Part shown: positions 56,537 through 64,000 of the stretch, one piece after another | Layout of the letters: each line of letters opens with the position of its first letter | Numbering within the stretch: position 1 is the stretch's first letter | The notes under the pieces: model-generated | The model's input: the letters and a program-made list of their open reading frames with translations, nothing else | Told to the model about the DNA's origin: nothing | Database searches by the model: none | Assembly (NCBI RefSeq): GCF_017921895.1 | Contig: NZ_JAFIDN010000001.1 | Span: forward strand, 496,001-560,000 | Length of the DNA stretch: 64,000 bases | Direction of reading: 5' to 3' | Origin: Natronogracilivirga saccharolytica | Lineage (GTDB): Bacteria > Bacteroidota > Rhodothermia > Balneolales > Natronogracilivirgulaceae | Program-made: the position numbers and the translations under genes

Positions 56537-57520
56537 TCACATATATATCCTGAAACCATTGGCCGTTCTGGCGTATTTCAGCCCTTTGACAGTGCATATG
56601 TCATTGATAAGATTCTCCAGGCTGTCCGGCTTGGTGTAGAATGCTGTCAGATATTCGCCGGATATTTGCTCATCCTCAATTTCGATAGTCTTGTCGAACC
56701 GTCGCTCAAGTTCGGAAAAAATGACACCAAGCGGCTGACTGGTGAACGCAAGATTCCGCTCCTTCCATGCCAGGATATTGTCCAGTTCTGCCGTCCCGGG
56801 TTCTTCAGGGATGCCGCGTTTTTTTTCGATCAGGCTGAAAGTTCCACCGGAGAGCTCGACTTTATCCGGTTCGGAATCACGGGAGTAAAACAGTACTGAT
56901 CCTTCAGCCACGGTTACTTTAGTTATTATTTCGGGATCCGAACTCCAGGAGCGAATGTTAAAACGGGTGCCGGTCACCTCGGTTATGGTCTCATTTGCCC
57001 GGACGCGAAACCGGTGATCGGCTGATGCGATATTAAAAAAGGCCTCACCGTCCAGTGTGATGTTCCGGTGGAATGTGCCGAACAGCCTGTTGTAGCTGAT
57101 ACTGGTCCCGCTGTTCAGCGTCACAGTGCTGCCGTCAGATAACGTCTTCGTCATAATTTCACCCTTGGGCACGACTGATGTGACCGGCATCATATAATAG
57201 CCTGTGCCGACTGCAGCAAAAAGTATGGCAGCAGCTATGCCATACCGGACAAATCGCACAGTTACTGAAGGTTTCCTGCGAACAACAGCCTGCTTCTTTA
57301 CGGAATCAGGACCGGTATTTTTATGACCCAGCTGTTTTTTTACTGATGCCAGCGCGATTTCGGTTTCAGCTTCCGAAACAATATTACTTTGCGGGTGCTT
57401 GCGAACCGGCACAGTGCTTTTTTGCCTGTCCGGTGTTTCTCCACCCCGAACATCAGCCCATATCTGTTTCAACGCAGTCACGTAACAGTTTAAATAATAT
57501 TTCAGTGGGTTATCAGACAT
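56537..57520 (-). CDS. fecR: FecR-type anti-sigma factor
   Basis: The 327-residue product has a cytoplasmic N-terminal region (about residues 1-85), one membrane helix (about residues 89-107, 'GIAAAILFAAVGTGYYM') and a periplasmic FecR domain ('KTLSDGSTVTLNSGTSISYN', 'ITLDGEAFFNIA', 'EVTGTRFNIRSW') followed by a C-terminal STN-like/DUF4974 region ('LGVIFSELERRFDKTIEIED'). It holds the sigma factor inactive until the receptor's STN domain signals. The start is ATG 57520, with a CAGGT site 2-6 nt upstream, overlapping the sigma stop by 8 nt (ATGTCTGA), so the two are translationally coupled; an ATG 9 bp earlier is possible. The N-terminal sigma-binding part is longer than usual. Confidence 0.92.
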   Translation of the reverse strand: MSDNPLKYYLNCYVTALKQIWADVRGGETPDRQKSTVPVRKHPQSNIVSEAETEIALASVKKQLGHKNTGPDSVKKQAVVRRKPSVTVRFVRYGIAAAILFAAVGTGYYMMPVTSVVPKGEIMTKTLSDGSTVTLNSGTSISYNRLFGTFHRNITLDGEAFFNIASADHRFRVRANETITEVTGTRFNIRSWSSDPEIITKVTVAEGSVLFYSRDSEPDKVELSGGTFSLIEKKRGIPEEPGTAELDNILAWKERNLAFTSQPLGVIFSELERRFDKTIEIEDEQISGEYLTAFYTKPDSLENLINDICTVKGLKYARTANGFRIYM

Positions 57521-58094
57521 AACCTGCATGAGATGTTTTGAGATACTGATAATACCGCTTTTTCAGATTTTTGATTGCTGCTACAATATGATTATTCACA
57601 GTGTTTTTGGATACTTCCATGATTTCTGCAATTTCCTGATGATCCAGGCCGTCAAATTTGCTGAGCATCAGTGCATCTTTCTGTCTTTCGGGCAGTGATG
57701 ATATCCATTGTTCAAGCAGTTTCATCCGGGCCGGCGTATCCGCAGATTCGTCGTCGGCAAACGGCTCATCCGCAGTATGACGTCCGTTGTGCAGATTATC
57801 GAAGTCAAAAATGTAATCAACCGCCGCAGTGTCACGGTTGTGGTTGAGTGAAAGGTTGCGGACTATTCTGTACATGTACGCTTTAATTGATTTATCCACG
57901 TCCAGCTCCATTCGTTTCTGCCATAGTTTTATGAATGCCTGTTGAGTGATATCAACTGCCGTCTCCTTGTCTTTTGTATAGGTAAAAGAATAGGAAACGA
58001 GCTGTGCATATAACGTTCGGAAAAGTTCGTCAAAAGCCTGCTCGTCTGATGCTGCTATTCTGGATGCCAGTTGCCTGTAAAGATCCTCTTGCAT
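57513..58094 (-). CDS. ECF sigma factor (FecI-like, Bacteroidota type)
   Basis: From the ATG at 58094 ('MQEDLYRQLASRIAASDEQAF') the product has 193 residues. Region 2 is 'AFDELFRTLYAQLVSYSFTY' with 'AVDITQQAFIKLWQKR' (-10 recognition), and region 4 is 'LPERQKDALMLSKFDGLDHQEIAEIM' with 'VSKNTVNNHIVAAIKNLKK' (-35 recognition). An extra 34 in-frame codons upstream lack homology. It would drive the fecR-receptor operon it heads and perhaps other targets. The gene order sigma - fecR - receptor differs from E. coli only in that the receptor, not a transport operon, follows closely. Confidence 0.93.
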   Translation of the reverse strand: MQEDLYRQLASRIAASDEQAFDELFRTLYAQLVSYSFTYTKDKETAVDITQQAFIKLWQKRMELDVDKSIKAYMYRIVRNLSLNHNRDTAAVDYIFDFDNLHNGRHTADEPFADDESADTPARMKLLEQWISSLPERQKDALMLSKFDGLDHQEIAEIMEVSKNTVNNHIVAAIKNLKKRYYQYLKTSHAGYV

Positions 58095-58215
58095 ATGAGC
58101 CCGGATTATCTTCTGTGGATTAACACCCCGGACTGTGTTTATAACTAGTCCGGGTTGAATTTTTCTGCACAAAATGCAAAAGCACCTTTGAGACAATTAC
58201 GTTCCATTACTTTAT

Positions 58216-58267
58216 ATAAAAAAACCCGCAACCGGTACCTGCTTATAGCATTGTACCAGTGCGGGTT
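58216..58267 (-). terminator. Terminator of dnaK
   Basis: On the minus strand, outer AACCCGCA/TGCGGGTT arms (58267-58260 with 58230-58223) and inner GGTAC/GTACC arms close a 14-nt loop, followed by a T-rich tract. It lies 45 bp past the dnaK stop. Confidence 0.87.
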
Positions 58268-58311
58268 CTGCAACTGCTTGCTCACAATGCGGTTAGATAA
58301 ACAACCGCAAG

Positions 58312-60282
58312 TTACTTCTTGTCATCATTGTTGTCTTTATCTTCATCATCGACAACTTCAAACTCCGCATCAACAGTATCACTGTCATCAGCGGATTGCT
58401 GTTCTTCACCGGCGGACTGCTCACCGGCTTCGCCTGAAGCTCCGGCCTGCTGACCGGCTCCGGCTCCTTGCTGAGCATCCTGGGCTGCCTGATACATTTC
58501 GCTTGATGCATCGGACCATGCCTTATTCAGCTCTTCCATAGCAGCTTCAAGCTCATCCACTTTTTCTTCCTTGTGGAGTCCTTCCAGCTTCTCAAGTGCC
58601 TGCTGGATGTTGGCTTTGTTCTGCTCGGAAAGCTTTTCACCGTACTCTTCAAGCTGCTTTTTGGTGGAGAAAATCAGACTGTCGGCCTTGTTCAGTGTCT
58701 CCACTTTTTCACGCAGCTTCTTGTCTTCATCGGCATGTTCCTCAGCCGCCTTCTTCATCTTGTCGATTTCTTCTTCAGAAAGTCCTGAACTTGCCTCGAT
58801 GCGGATGCTCTGCTCTTTGCCTGTGCCCTTGTCTTTGGCACCTACGCTGAGTACACCGTTGGCATCGATGTCAAAAGTCACTTCAATCTGAGGCACACCG
58901 CGGGGCGCCGGCGGGATGCCATCCAGGTGGAACCGTCCGAGCGTCCGGTTGTCTTCGGCCTTGGCACGTTCACCCTGAAGCACATGGATTTCCACACTGG
59001 ACTGGTTGTCGGCAGCTGTGGAGAAGGTTTCTGTCTTGCTTGTCGGGATCGTGGTGTTGGCTTCGATGAGCTTGGTCATTACACCGCCCAGGGTTTCAAT
59101 ACCGAGGGTAAGCGGGTTGACGTCAAGCAATACTACGTCTTTAACGTCCCCTGAGAAGACACCGCCCTGAATGGCCGCACCAATGGCAACAACCTCATCC
59201 GGGTTCACGCCCTTGCTGGGCTCTTTTTCAAAGAAATCCTTTACAACTTCCTGGATTTTGGGAATCCGGGTGGATCCGCCCACCAGAATAACCTGATCAA
59301 TTTCGGACTTTTTGAGTTTGGCACCTTTCAGAGCTTTTTCACAAGGGTTGAGCGTTCTCTGGACGAGATCCTCAACAAGCTGCTCAAACTTAGAACGTGT
59401 GATATCGATGCTGAGGTGCTTTGGGCCGGACTGATCGGCCGTAATAAACGGCAGGTTGACGTTGGTTTTCTGTGAGCTTGAAAGCTCAACCTTTGCCTTT
59501 TCTGCAGCATCACGCAGACGCTGAAGCGCCATGGGGTCTTTTTTCAGGTCAATTCCGTCGCTTTTCTTGAATTCGTCAGCCAGAAAGTTCAACAGGCGCT
59601 CGTCAAAGTCGTCACCACCAAGATGGGTGTCACCGTCTGTGGATTTAACCTCAAACACACCGTCACCCAGCTCCAGGATGGAGATGTCAAAAGTACCACC
59701 GCCAAGGTCAAATACGGCGATGGTCATGCTCTTGTCTTTTTTGTCCAGACCGTAAGCCAGTGATGCCGCTGTCGGCTCGTTGATAATCCGCTTGACTTCA
59801 AGTCCGGCGATCTTTCCGGCTTCCTGGGTTGCTTTTCTCTGTGCATCGTTGAAATATGCCGGTACGGTAATCACTGCCTCCGACACCTTTTCGCCAAGAT
59901 ACTCCTCTGCAGTCTGCTTCATTTTCTGCAGTACCATGGCTGATATTTCCTGCGGTGCATAGGTCCTGTCCTCAAGATCTACGCGGGCGGTGCCGTCATC
60001 CGCTTTGACAATCTTGTAGGATACGGTTTTCTGCTCTTCGGTCACTTCATCGTAAAAGCGACCCATAAAACGCTTGATGGAAGTGATGGTTTTCTGGGGA
60101 TTGGTAATCGCCTGCCGCTTGGCGGGAGCTCCAACCAGCCGTTCCCCGTCTTTGGAGAAAGCCACGACCGACGGAGTGGTTCTGCCACCCTCTGAATTCT
60201 GAATGACAACCGGCTCGTTGCCTTCCATCACCGATACGCAGGAGTTTGTTGTTCCGAGATCAATTCCAATAATCTTACTCAT
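58312..60282 (-). CDS. dnaK: Hsp70 chaperone DnaK
   Basis: The 656-residue protein is full-length DnaK: ATPase phosphate loops '[13 protein letters not shown]' and '[15 protein letters not shown]', the '[14 protein letters not shown]' segment, the linker '[16 protein letters not shown]', a beta-sandwich substrate domain, a helical lid and a Gly/Ala/Gln-rich then acidic tail ('[11 protein letters not shown]'). It refolds proteins with DnaJ/CbpA and GrpE and feeds ClpB; only CbpA and ClpB are in this window, 21-25 kb away. No CIRCE repeat lies upstream; instead a TGTC-N5-GACA dyad (60401-60413), similar to those before hsp20, lies about 120 bp before the ATG. The gene is monocistronic with a strong terminator. 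Confidence 0.98.
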   Translation of the reverse strand: MSKIIGIDLGTTNSCVSVMEGNEPVVIQNSEGGRTTPSVVAFSKDGERLVGAPAKRQAITNPQKTITSIKRFMGRFYDEVTEEQKTVSYKIVKADDGTARVDLEDRTYAPQEISAMVLQKMKQTAEEYLGEKVSEAVITVPAYFNDAQRKATQEAGKIAGLEVKRIINEPTAASLAYGLDKKDKSMTIAVFDLGGGTFDISILELGDGVFEVKSTDGDTHLGGDDFDERLLNFLADEFKKSDGIDLKKDPMALQRLRDAAEKAKVELSSSQKTNVNLPFITADQSGPKHLSIDITRSKFEQLVEDLVQRTLNPCEKALKGAKLKKSEIDQVILVGGSTRIPKIQEVVKDFFEKEPSKGVNPDEVVAIGAAIQGGVFSGDVKDVVLLDVNPLTLGIETLGGVMTKLIEANTTIPTSKTETFSTAADNQSSVEIHVLQGERAKAEDNRTLGRFHLDGIPPAPRGVPQIEVTFDIDANGVLSVGAKDKGTGKEQSIRIEASSGLSEEEIDKMKKAAEEHADEDKKLREKVETLNKADSLIFSTKKQLEEYGEKLSEQNKANIQQALEKLEGLHKEEKVDELEAAMEELNKAWSDASSEMYQAAQDAQQGAGAGQQAGASGEAGEQSAGEEQQSADDSDTVDAEFEVVDDEDKDNNDDKK

Positions 60283-60328
60283 AATAAATTCCGTTTCTGT
60301 ATGATTCCTGTTCAGATTAACATTCTGT

Positions 60329-60415
60329 AAGTAACATTTTTATTACTTCTGCCAGCACTAATGCAATTACGATGCCAACACACGGAGAGGCAGTTTTATC
60401 TGTCGAATTGACAGA
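60329..60415. promoter_or_regulatory. Inverted repeats upstream of dnaK
   Basis: Two dyads lie in the 150-bp aroA-dnaK gap: AAGTAA/TTACTT (60329-60334, 60343-60348) and TCTGTC/GACAGA (60399-60404, 60410-60415, 5-nt spacer). The second contains TGTC-N5-GACA as at 41512-41524 before hsp20. It could also be a weak aroA terminator, though no T run follows on the minus strand. Confidence 0.4.
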
Positions 60416-60435
60416 GAACAGGTGTACCGGCCTGA

Positions 60436-61725
60436 TCAGCGGTATGACAGGATGTCCAGATGATCCCAGAATTCCGTATATGACACTGCGGCGGCTTCTG
60501 CGTCAGCAATTTCTGACACACCGTCAGCCTTAAGCGCCAATATGGCAGCTGCCATGGCGATGCGGTGATCATGGAAACTGAGGTATCTTCCAGGTAAAAG
60601 GCGGGCATCCGGTTTGCCTGAAATGGTTAGTCCGTCCTCATATGTCCTGATCTGGACTCCCGATTGATGCAGCATTTTTTCCATCGCAGCCAGGCGGTCG
60701 CTTTCCTTGACGCGGAGTTCACCGGCACCCCGGATATGCGAAACCCCGTCTGCACAAGCCATGGCCACAGACAGAACGGGCAGCTCATCAATGACATCAG
60801 GCACTTCTTCTGCCTGAATGCTGGTGGCTTTCAGACGGGCAGAACGGACCACAATATCAGCAACGGGTTCTCCGGCAGAAGTACGTTCACCGGTTACCGA
60901 AATATCGGCTCCCATCCTTTCGAGGACTTTCAGGGCTCCGCTTCGGGTAGGATTGATACCGGTGCCGGAAAGTCTGATTTCGGAATCATTTAAAACAGAT
61001 CCGGCGACCAGCCAGAATGCAGCGGATGAAAAATCGCCCGGGATGTGAAGCTTCATCGGCCTGACCGCATGATCGCGGCTGACCGTAATAATCTTTTTAT
61101 TGCCCTGCTGTTTTACCGGAAGCTGCAGCATGGTTTCCGTATGATTTCTGCTGGGCAGCGTTTCCGTGACTGTAGTGGGGTTGCTTCCGAATAAACCGGC
61201 CAGTAAAACACACGACTTGAGCTGTGCACTGGGAACCGGCAGTGTGAAATCAACAGATGCAAGCTCCCGGTTCCTTTCAATCCGCAGCGGAGGATATCCT
61301 CCTTCAGATGATGTAATTTCAGCCCCCATCTGCATCAGGGGCTCAATAATTCGCATCATAGGCCTGGAAGAAAGGGACTCATCTCCCGTGAGTGTAGCCG
61401 GTATTCCGGCCCCTGCCAGTATGCCGGACAAGAGCCGCATCACGGTTCCGGAGTTCCCGCAGTCTATTTCCTGTCCGGGCACCTTCATATTCCAGCGGCC
61501 GGGACCTGTAATCACGACATCGCTTCCTTCCTGAATGACTTCAGCACCCAGCAGCCGGATGCATTGCAATGCGGTTTGCGGATCCTGGGCTGGCGGAAAG
61601 TTCTTAATCTCAGAGCGGCCTTCAGCCAGAAGCGAAAACAGTGCTGCCCTCTGGGCAATGGATTTGTCTGCCGGAACGGATATATGACCTTGGAGTTTTG
61701 CCGCGGGGAGTATTGATTTATTCAT
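60436..61725 (-). CDS. aroA: 3-phosphoshikimate 1-carboxyvinyltransferase (EPSP synthase)
   Basis: From ATG 61725 (GAAGGT site just upstream) the product has 429 residues, normal for AroA. Conserved parts are 'VPADKSIAQRAALFSLLAEG', 'DCGNSGTVMRLLSG' (PEP/glyphosate loop), 'LTGDESLSSRPM' and 'VKESDRLAAM', with 'FHDHRIAMAAAILAL' near the C-terminus. The PEP loop reads GNSGT where E. coli has GNAGT; the Ala-to-Ser change in this loop is seen in several class II AroA lineages. It joins shikimate 3-phosphate and PEP to give EPSP. It starts 14 bp after the TPR gene's stop, so the two are in one operon. A long upstream in-frame extension overlaps the TPR gene and is not used. Confidence 0.96.
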   Translation of the reverse strand: MNKSILPAAKLQGHISVPADKSIAQRAALFSLLAEGRSEIKNFPPAQDPQTALQCIRLLGAEVIQEGSDVVITGPGRWNMKVPGQEIDCGNSGTVMRLLSGILAGAGIPATLTGDESLSSRPMMRIIEPLMQMGAEITSSEGGYPPLRIERNRELASVDFTLPVPSAQLKSCVLLAGLFGSNPTTVTETLPSRNHTETMLQLPVKQQGNKKIITVSRDHAVRPMKLHIPGDFSSAAFWLVAGSVLNDSEIRLSGTGINPTRSGALKVLERMGADISVTGERTSAGEPVADIVVRSARLKATSIQAEEVPDVIDELPVLSVAMACADGVSHIRGAGELRVKESDRLAAMEKMLHQSGVQIRTYEDGLTISGKPDARLLPGRYLSFHDHRIAMAAAILALKADGVSEIADAEAAAVSYTEFWDHLDILSYR

Positions 61726-61739
61726 ACCTTCTGAAGCGG

Positions 61740-64000
61740 TTACAGTTGCTCGGACGCCTGACGGGCATATTTCGTATCCGGAAAACGCTCGATGACATCC
61801 TGAAGGGTCTGACTGGCCCTTCCGGTCCGACCCATCTCTCTGTATGAGTCGGCTGTGGCCAGCATCGCCCGGGCGACCCATTCATCATAAGCTTCATACA
61901 GTGCGCTCACACGCGCAAATTCATCGATCGCCTCTTCGTGATTGTTCCGTGCCTGCTCGACTTTTCCAAGATAATACTGCGCTTCGGCCCCCCTGTTTGC
62001 GGTACTCATCTCCGCAACGCGTGAAAAGAGCTGGCTGGCATCCATATACTGTCCCCGCTCGAGTGCAACCCGCCCTTTTCCGATGAGTGACTGCTGGTGA
62101 TCATCACGGATATCCGTTGCCCTCCTGTAGGCAGATTCTGCACGGCCGGTTCTTCCGTCTGCGAAATAAGCATCACCCAGAGTCGCAAGTGCTTCAACCT
62201 GCAGTCGCCCCTCACTTTCAACCAGTTTTTCCAGTGCGCTGATGGCGTCGGAATATCGCTCCTGCTCGTATTCAATCCGGCCAATATTCAGCAGGGATGG
62301 ATCAACCCTGTCGGATTCCGGGTATTCATCAACAATGGTGCGATAGGCAGCAACAGCCTCAGAGTACTCACGAAGCTGTTCATAGGCGTCGCCGATATTA
62401 TACCAGGCTTCCGGAATCATGGACTCGGAGGTGGTCACTCTGATGTAGTGCCGGAATGAACTGACCGCTTGTTCGTAATCTCCGGCCTGCAAGAGGTTTT
62501 CGGCCTGACGGAATCTCAGCTGGTCGGCGGTTCCGGTTTGCGGATGCTGATTCAGAAAATCTTCCAGGATATCAAGACTTGTATCTTCTTTACCTCCGGC
62601 AAGCTGGGCGAACTGAATTCCGTTCACTGCGTCAACGACCAGACGGCTTCCGGGGTATTCATCGAGTACGGTCCGATAGGCTTCCACGGCTTCTTCAAAC
62701 TGGCCGGCATTATAGAAAGCATCACCAATTTGATACTGGGCACGTGCCGCCCACTCGGTACCGGGATAGCGATTGATCAGCTCATGAAATTCTTCTATGG
62801 CCTGATCATAATTGCCGTTCAAAAAGAAGATATAGCCAATATTGTATCTGGCCTGCTCTCTCAGGTTGCTTTCCGGAAAGACGCGCGGCAACCGCCGGAA
62901 TGTTCTTACAGCCTCGAAGGACTGATCGTTTCTGAAGTAGCTGTTGCCCATTTGGAAAAGGGCATAATCGCCGCCCTCTTCCGACCCGGCCACCTGGTCA
63001 TAATTCGCGATAGCATCGTCGTATCTTCCCAGCGCATAGTAAGAATCGCCGATTCTGAGCCTGGTATCAATTTCATACGGAAAAAGCGCCATGGGAGGCG
63101 GTTCATGGTCACGTTTGAACGCCTCGAAATAGCGCACTGCCTGCAGGAAGTTTCTCATGTGAAAGTTTGCCCATCCCAGAGAGTATGAGGCTGCTCCGGC
63201 AAACCTGTGGTCGGGATAACCTTCCAGAAAACGTTCAAAATGGCGTGCCGCCTGCTCCCACTGGCTGAGATTGTAATAACTGTCGGCACTCCAGAAAAGT
63301 GCTTCGGCAGCAAGTTCACCCGAGGGCTGATCCCGGTAAACTTCTTCAAAAGCACGTGCGGCTTCTCTGAATGCATGATTTTCATACAAGACCCAGGCCC
63401 TCTGAAAACGGGCCTGCCGCTTCATATCCGCATCAACTTCATCCGTCTGCTCTGCAATTTCAAAAGCCCTGACAGCCCGGGTAAATTCGTTGTTTGCAAA
63501 ATAGGCTTCCCCGAGCAGGGAGTATACCTTGCCGGGATCCTCCAGGTCGTCATCTCCCCTTATGAGTCTCTGAAGTACATCAATGGCCAGATCGTATCTA
63601 CCCAGCTCAAATGCCGTCAGCGCCCACTCATAGTAGGCATACTCTACCCAGAACCCGTCGGTGTACCGGTCTCCGAAAGTTTCAAACACTTCCAGGGCGC
63701 GGTCATAACGGCCGCTGAGCTTGTAGTTGACGGCCTGATAATATCGTGCCTTCCGGGCCAGTTCGTCATCTCCCTTCGCCGCTTTTCCAAATGACTCTGC
63801 CGCCCAGTGATAGACCTGTTGTTTATGATAAACCCATCCCAGCCCATAATGGGCGGGACGCTCTTCCATTTCATCGTCTGCAAGATTGATATACCGGCGG
63901 TAAAAAGTAGCGGCCCGGTCAAAATTTTCCAGGTAATTATGACTTTCCGCGATGAGCAGCACCGCTTTCATCTGTGCTTCCCCTTCCAGGTACGACATTT
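61740..64000 (-). CDS. TPR-repeat protein, 5' end beyond the window
   Basis: At least 752 residues are visible, and the frame is still open at the right edge, so the true start is probably outside. It is built almost wholly of tandem 34-36-residue TPR units ('YDRALEVFETFGDRYTDGFW', 'YDDAIANYDQVAGSEEG', 'YDQAIEEFHELINRYPGTEW', 'FEEAVEAYRTVLDEYPGSR'), with about 20 units to the end. Many have the [YF]P-x-[ST] loop of YbgF/BamD-like TPR proteins that work in the cell envelope. No signal peptide can be judged. The gene is followed by aroA after 14 bp. It is probably a scaffold; partners are unknown. Confidence 0.85.
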   Translation of the reverse strand, partial: MSYLEGEAQMKAVLLIAESHNYLENFDRAATFYRRYINLADDEMEERPAHYGLGWVYHKQQVYHWAAESFGKAAKGDDELARKARYYQAVNYKLSGRYDRALEVFETFGDRYTDGFWVEYAYYEWALTAFELGRYDLAIDVLQRLIRGDDDLEDPGKVYSLLGEAYFANNEFTRAVRAFEIAEQTDEVDADMKRQARFQRAWVLYENHAFREAARAFEEVYRDQPSGELAAEALFWSADSYYNLSQWEQAARHFERFLEGYPDHRFAGAASYSLGWANFHMRNFLQAVRYFEAFKRDHEPPPMALFPYEIDTRLRIGDSYYALGRYDDAIANYDQVAGSEEGGDYALFQMGNSYFRNDQSFEAVRTFRRLPRVFPESNLREQARYNIGYIFFLNGNYDQAIEEFHELINRYPGTEWAARAQYQIGDAFYNAGQFEEAVEAYRTVLDEYPGSRLVVDAVNGIQFAQLAGGKEDTSLDILEDFLNQHPQTGTADQLRFRQAENLLQAGDYEQAVSSFRHYIRVTTSESMIPEAWYNIGDAYEQLREYSEAVAAYRTIVDEYPESDRVDPSLLNIGRIEYEQERYSDAISALEKLVESEGRLQVEALATLGDAYFADGRTGRAESAYRRATDIRDDHQQSLIGKGRVALERGQYMDASQLFSRVAEMSTANRGAEAQYYLGKVEQARNNHEEAIDEFARVSALYEAYDEWVARAMLATADSYREMGRTGRASQTLQDVIERFPDTKYARQASEQL

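Noticed and set aside
60283-60435. CIRCE (HrcA) element expected before dnaK
   Set aside because: No TTAGCACTC-N9-GAGTGCTAA pattern or near match could be found.
60436-61881. Longer aroA start (52 extra residues)
   Set aside because: The extra part overlaps the TPR gene and has no homology, and a good ribosome site precedes the internal ATG at 61725.

Overview
The window looks like a chromosomal segment of a halophilic or haloalkaliphilic member of the Balneolota/Rhodothermota, close to the Bacteroidota. This is inferred from several traits seen together. Four large secreted proteins end in type-IX-secretion sorting domains with the NYPNPFNP motif. There are TonB-dependent uptake parts, a FecI/FecR-type sigma/anti-sigma pair and a class II DAHP synthase. 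Proteins are acidic, and osmoprotectants are imported by two separate systems (a BCCT carrier and a ProXVW ABC transporter beside a porin). No tRNA, rRNA, CRISPR array, insertion sequence or prophage was recognised.

Left part (1-27.6 kb). This is ordinary housekeeping and metabolism: the hemN 3' end, a tandem universal stress protein, a GCS2-CBS fusion, queD, pdxH, the compatible-solute block (BCCT, proW, proV, proX, porin), an ArsR regulator, ppdK, an SLC13-type anion transporter followed by a response regulator and a cNMP-domain histidine kinase, pckG, a TonB-family protein, murB (TTG start), a disordered acidic protein, a lone ABC ATPase and an M29 aminopeptidase.

Middle (27.8-53.5 kb). 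A secreted-protein island surrounds a proteostasis block. A 1664-residue mosaic protein (+) and a 1118-residue beta-solenoid protein (-) share a near-identical 1.29 kb 3' cassette. It carries an OB-like domain, a carbohydrate-binding-like domain, the sorting domain, the terminator and 15 bp beyond. The two cassettes are inverted relative to each other and flank about 10.2 kb holding purU, clpB, cbpA/dnaJ, degP, an ArsC-like phosphatase, hsp20 and the class II DAHP synthase gene. Beside the solenoid gene is a shorter tandem paralogue with a different C-terminus, then a 1425-residue DUF4397 repeat protein.

Right part (53.5-64 kb). An ECF sigma - FecR - TonB-receptor operon with an STN signalling domain, then dnaK, aroA and a TPR-repeat gene running off the window.

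The points most worth a second look are the inverted T9SS cassette pair (inversion and gene conversion that keep both reading frames), the acidic beta-solenoid paralogues, an SLC13 transporter with an inserted adaptor-like barrel, and TGTC-N5/6-GACA dyads upstream of hsp20 and dnaK.
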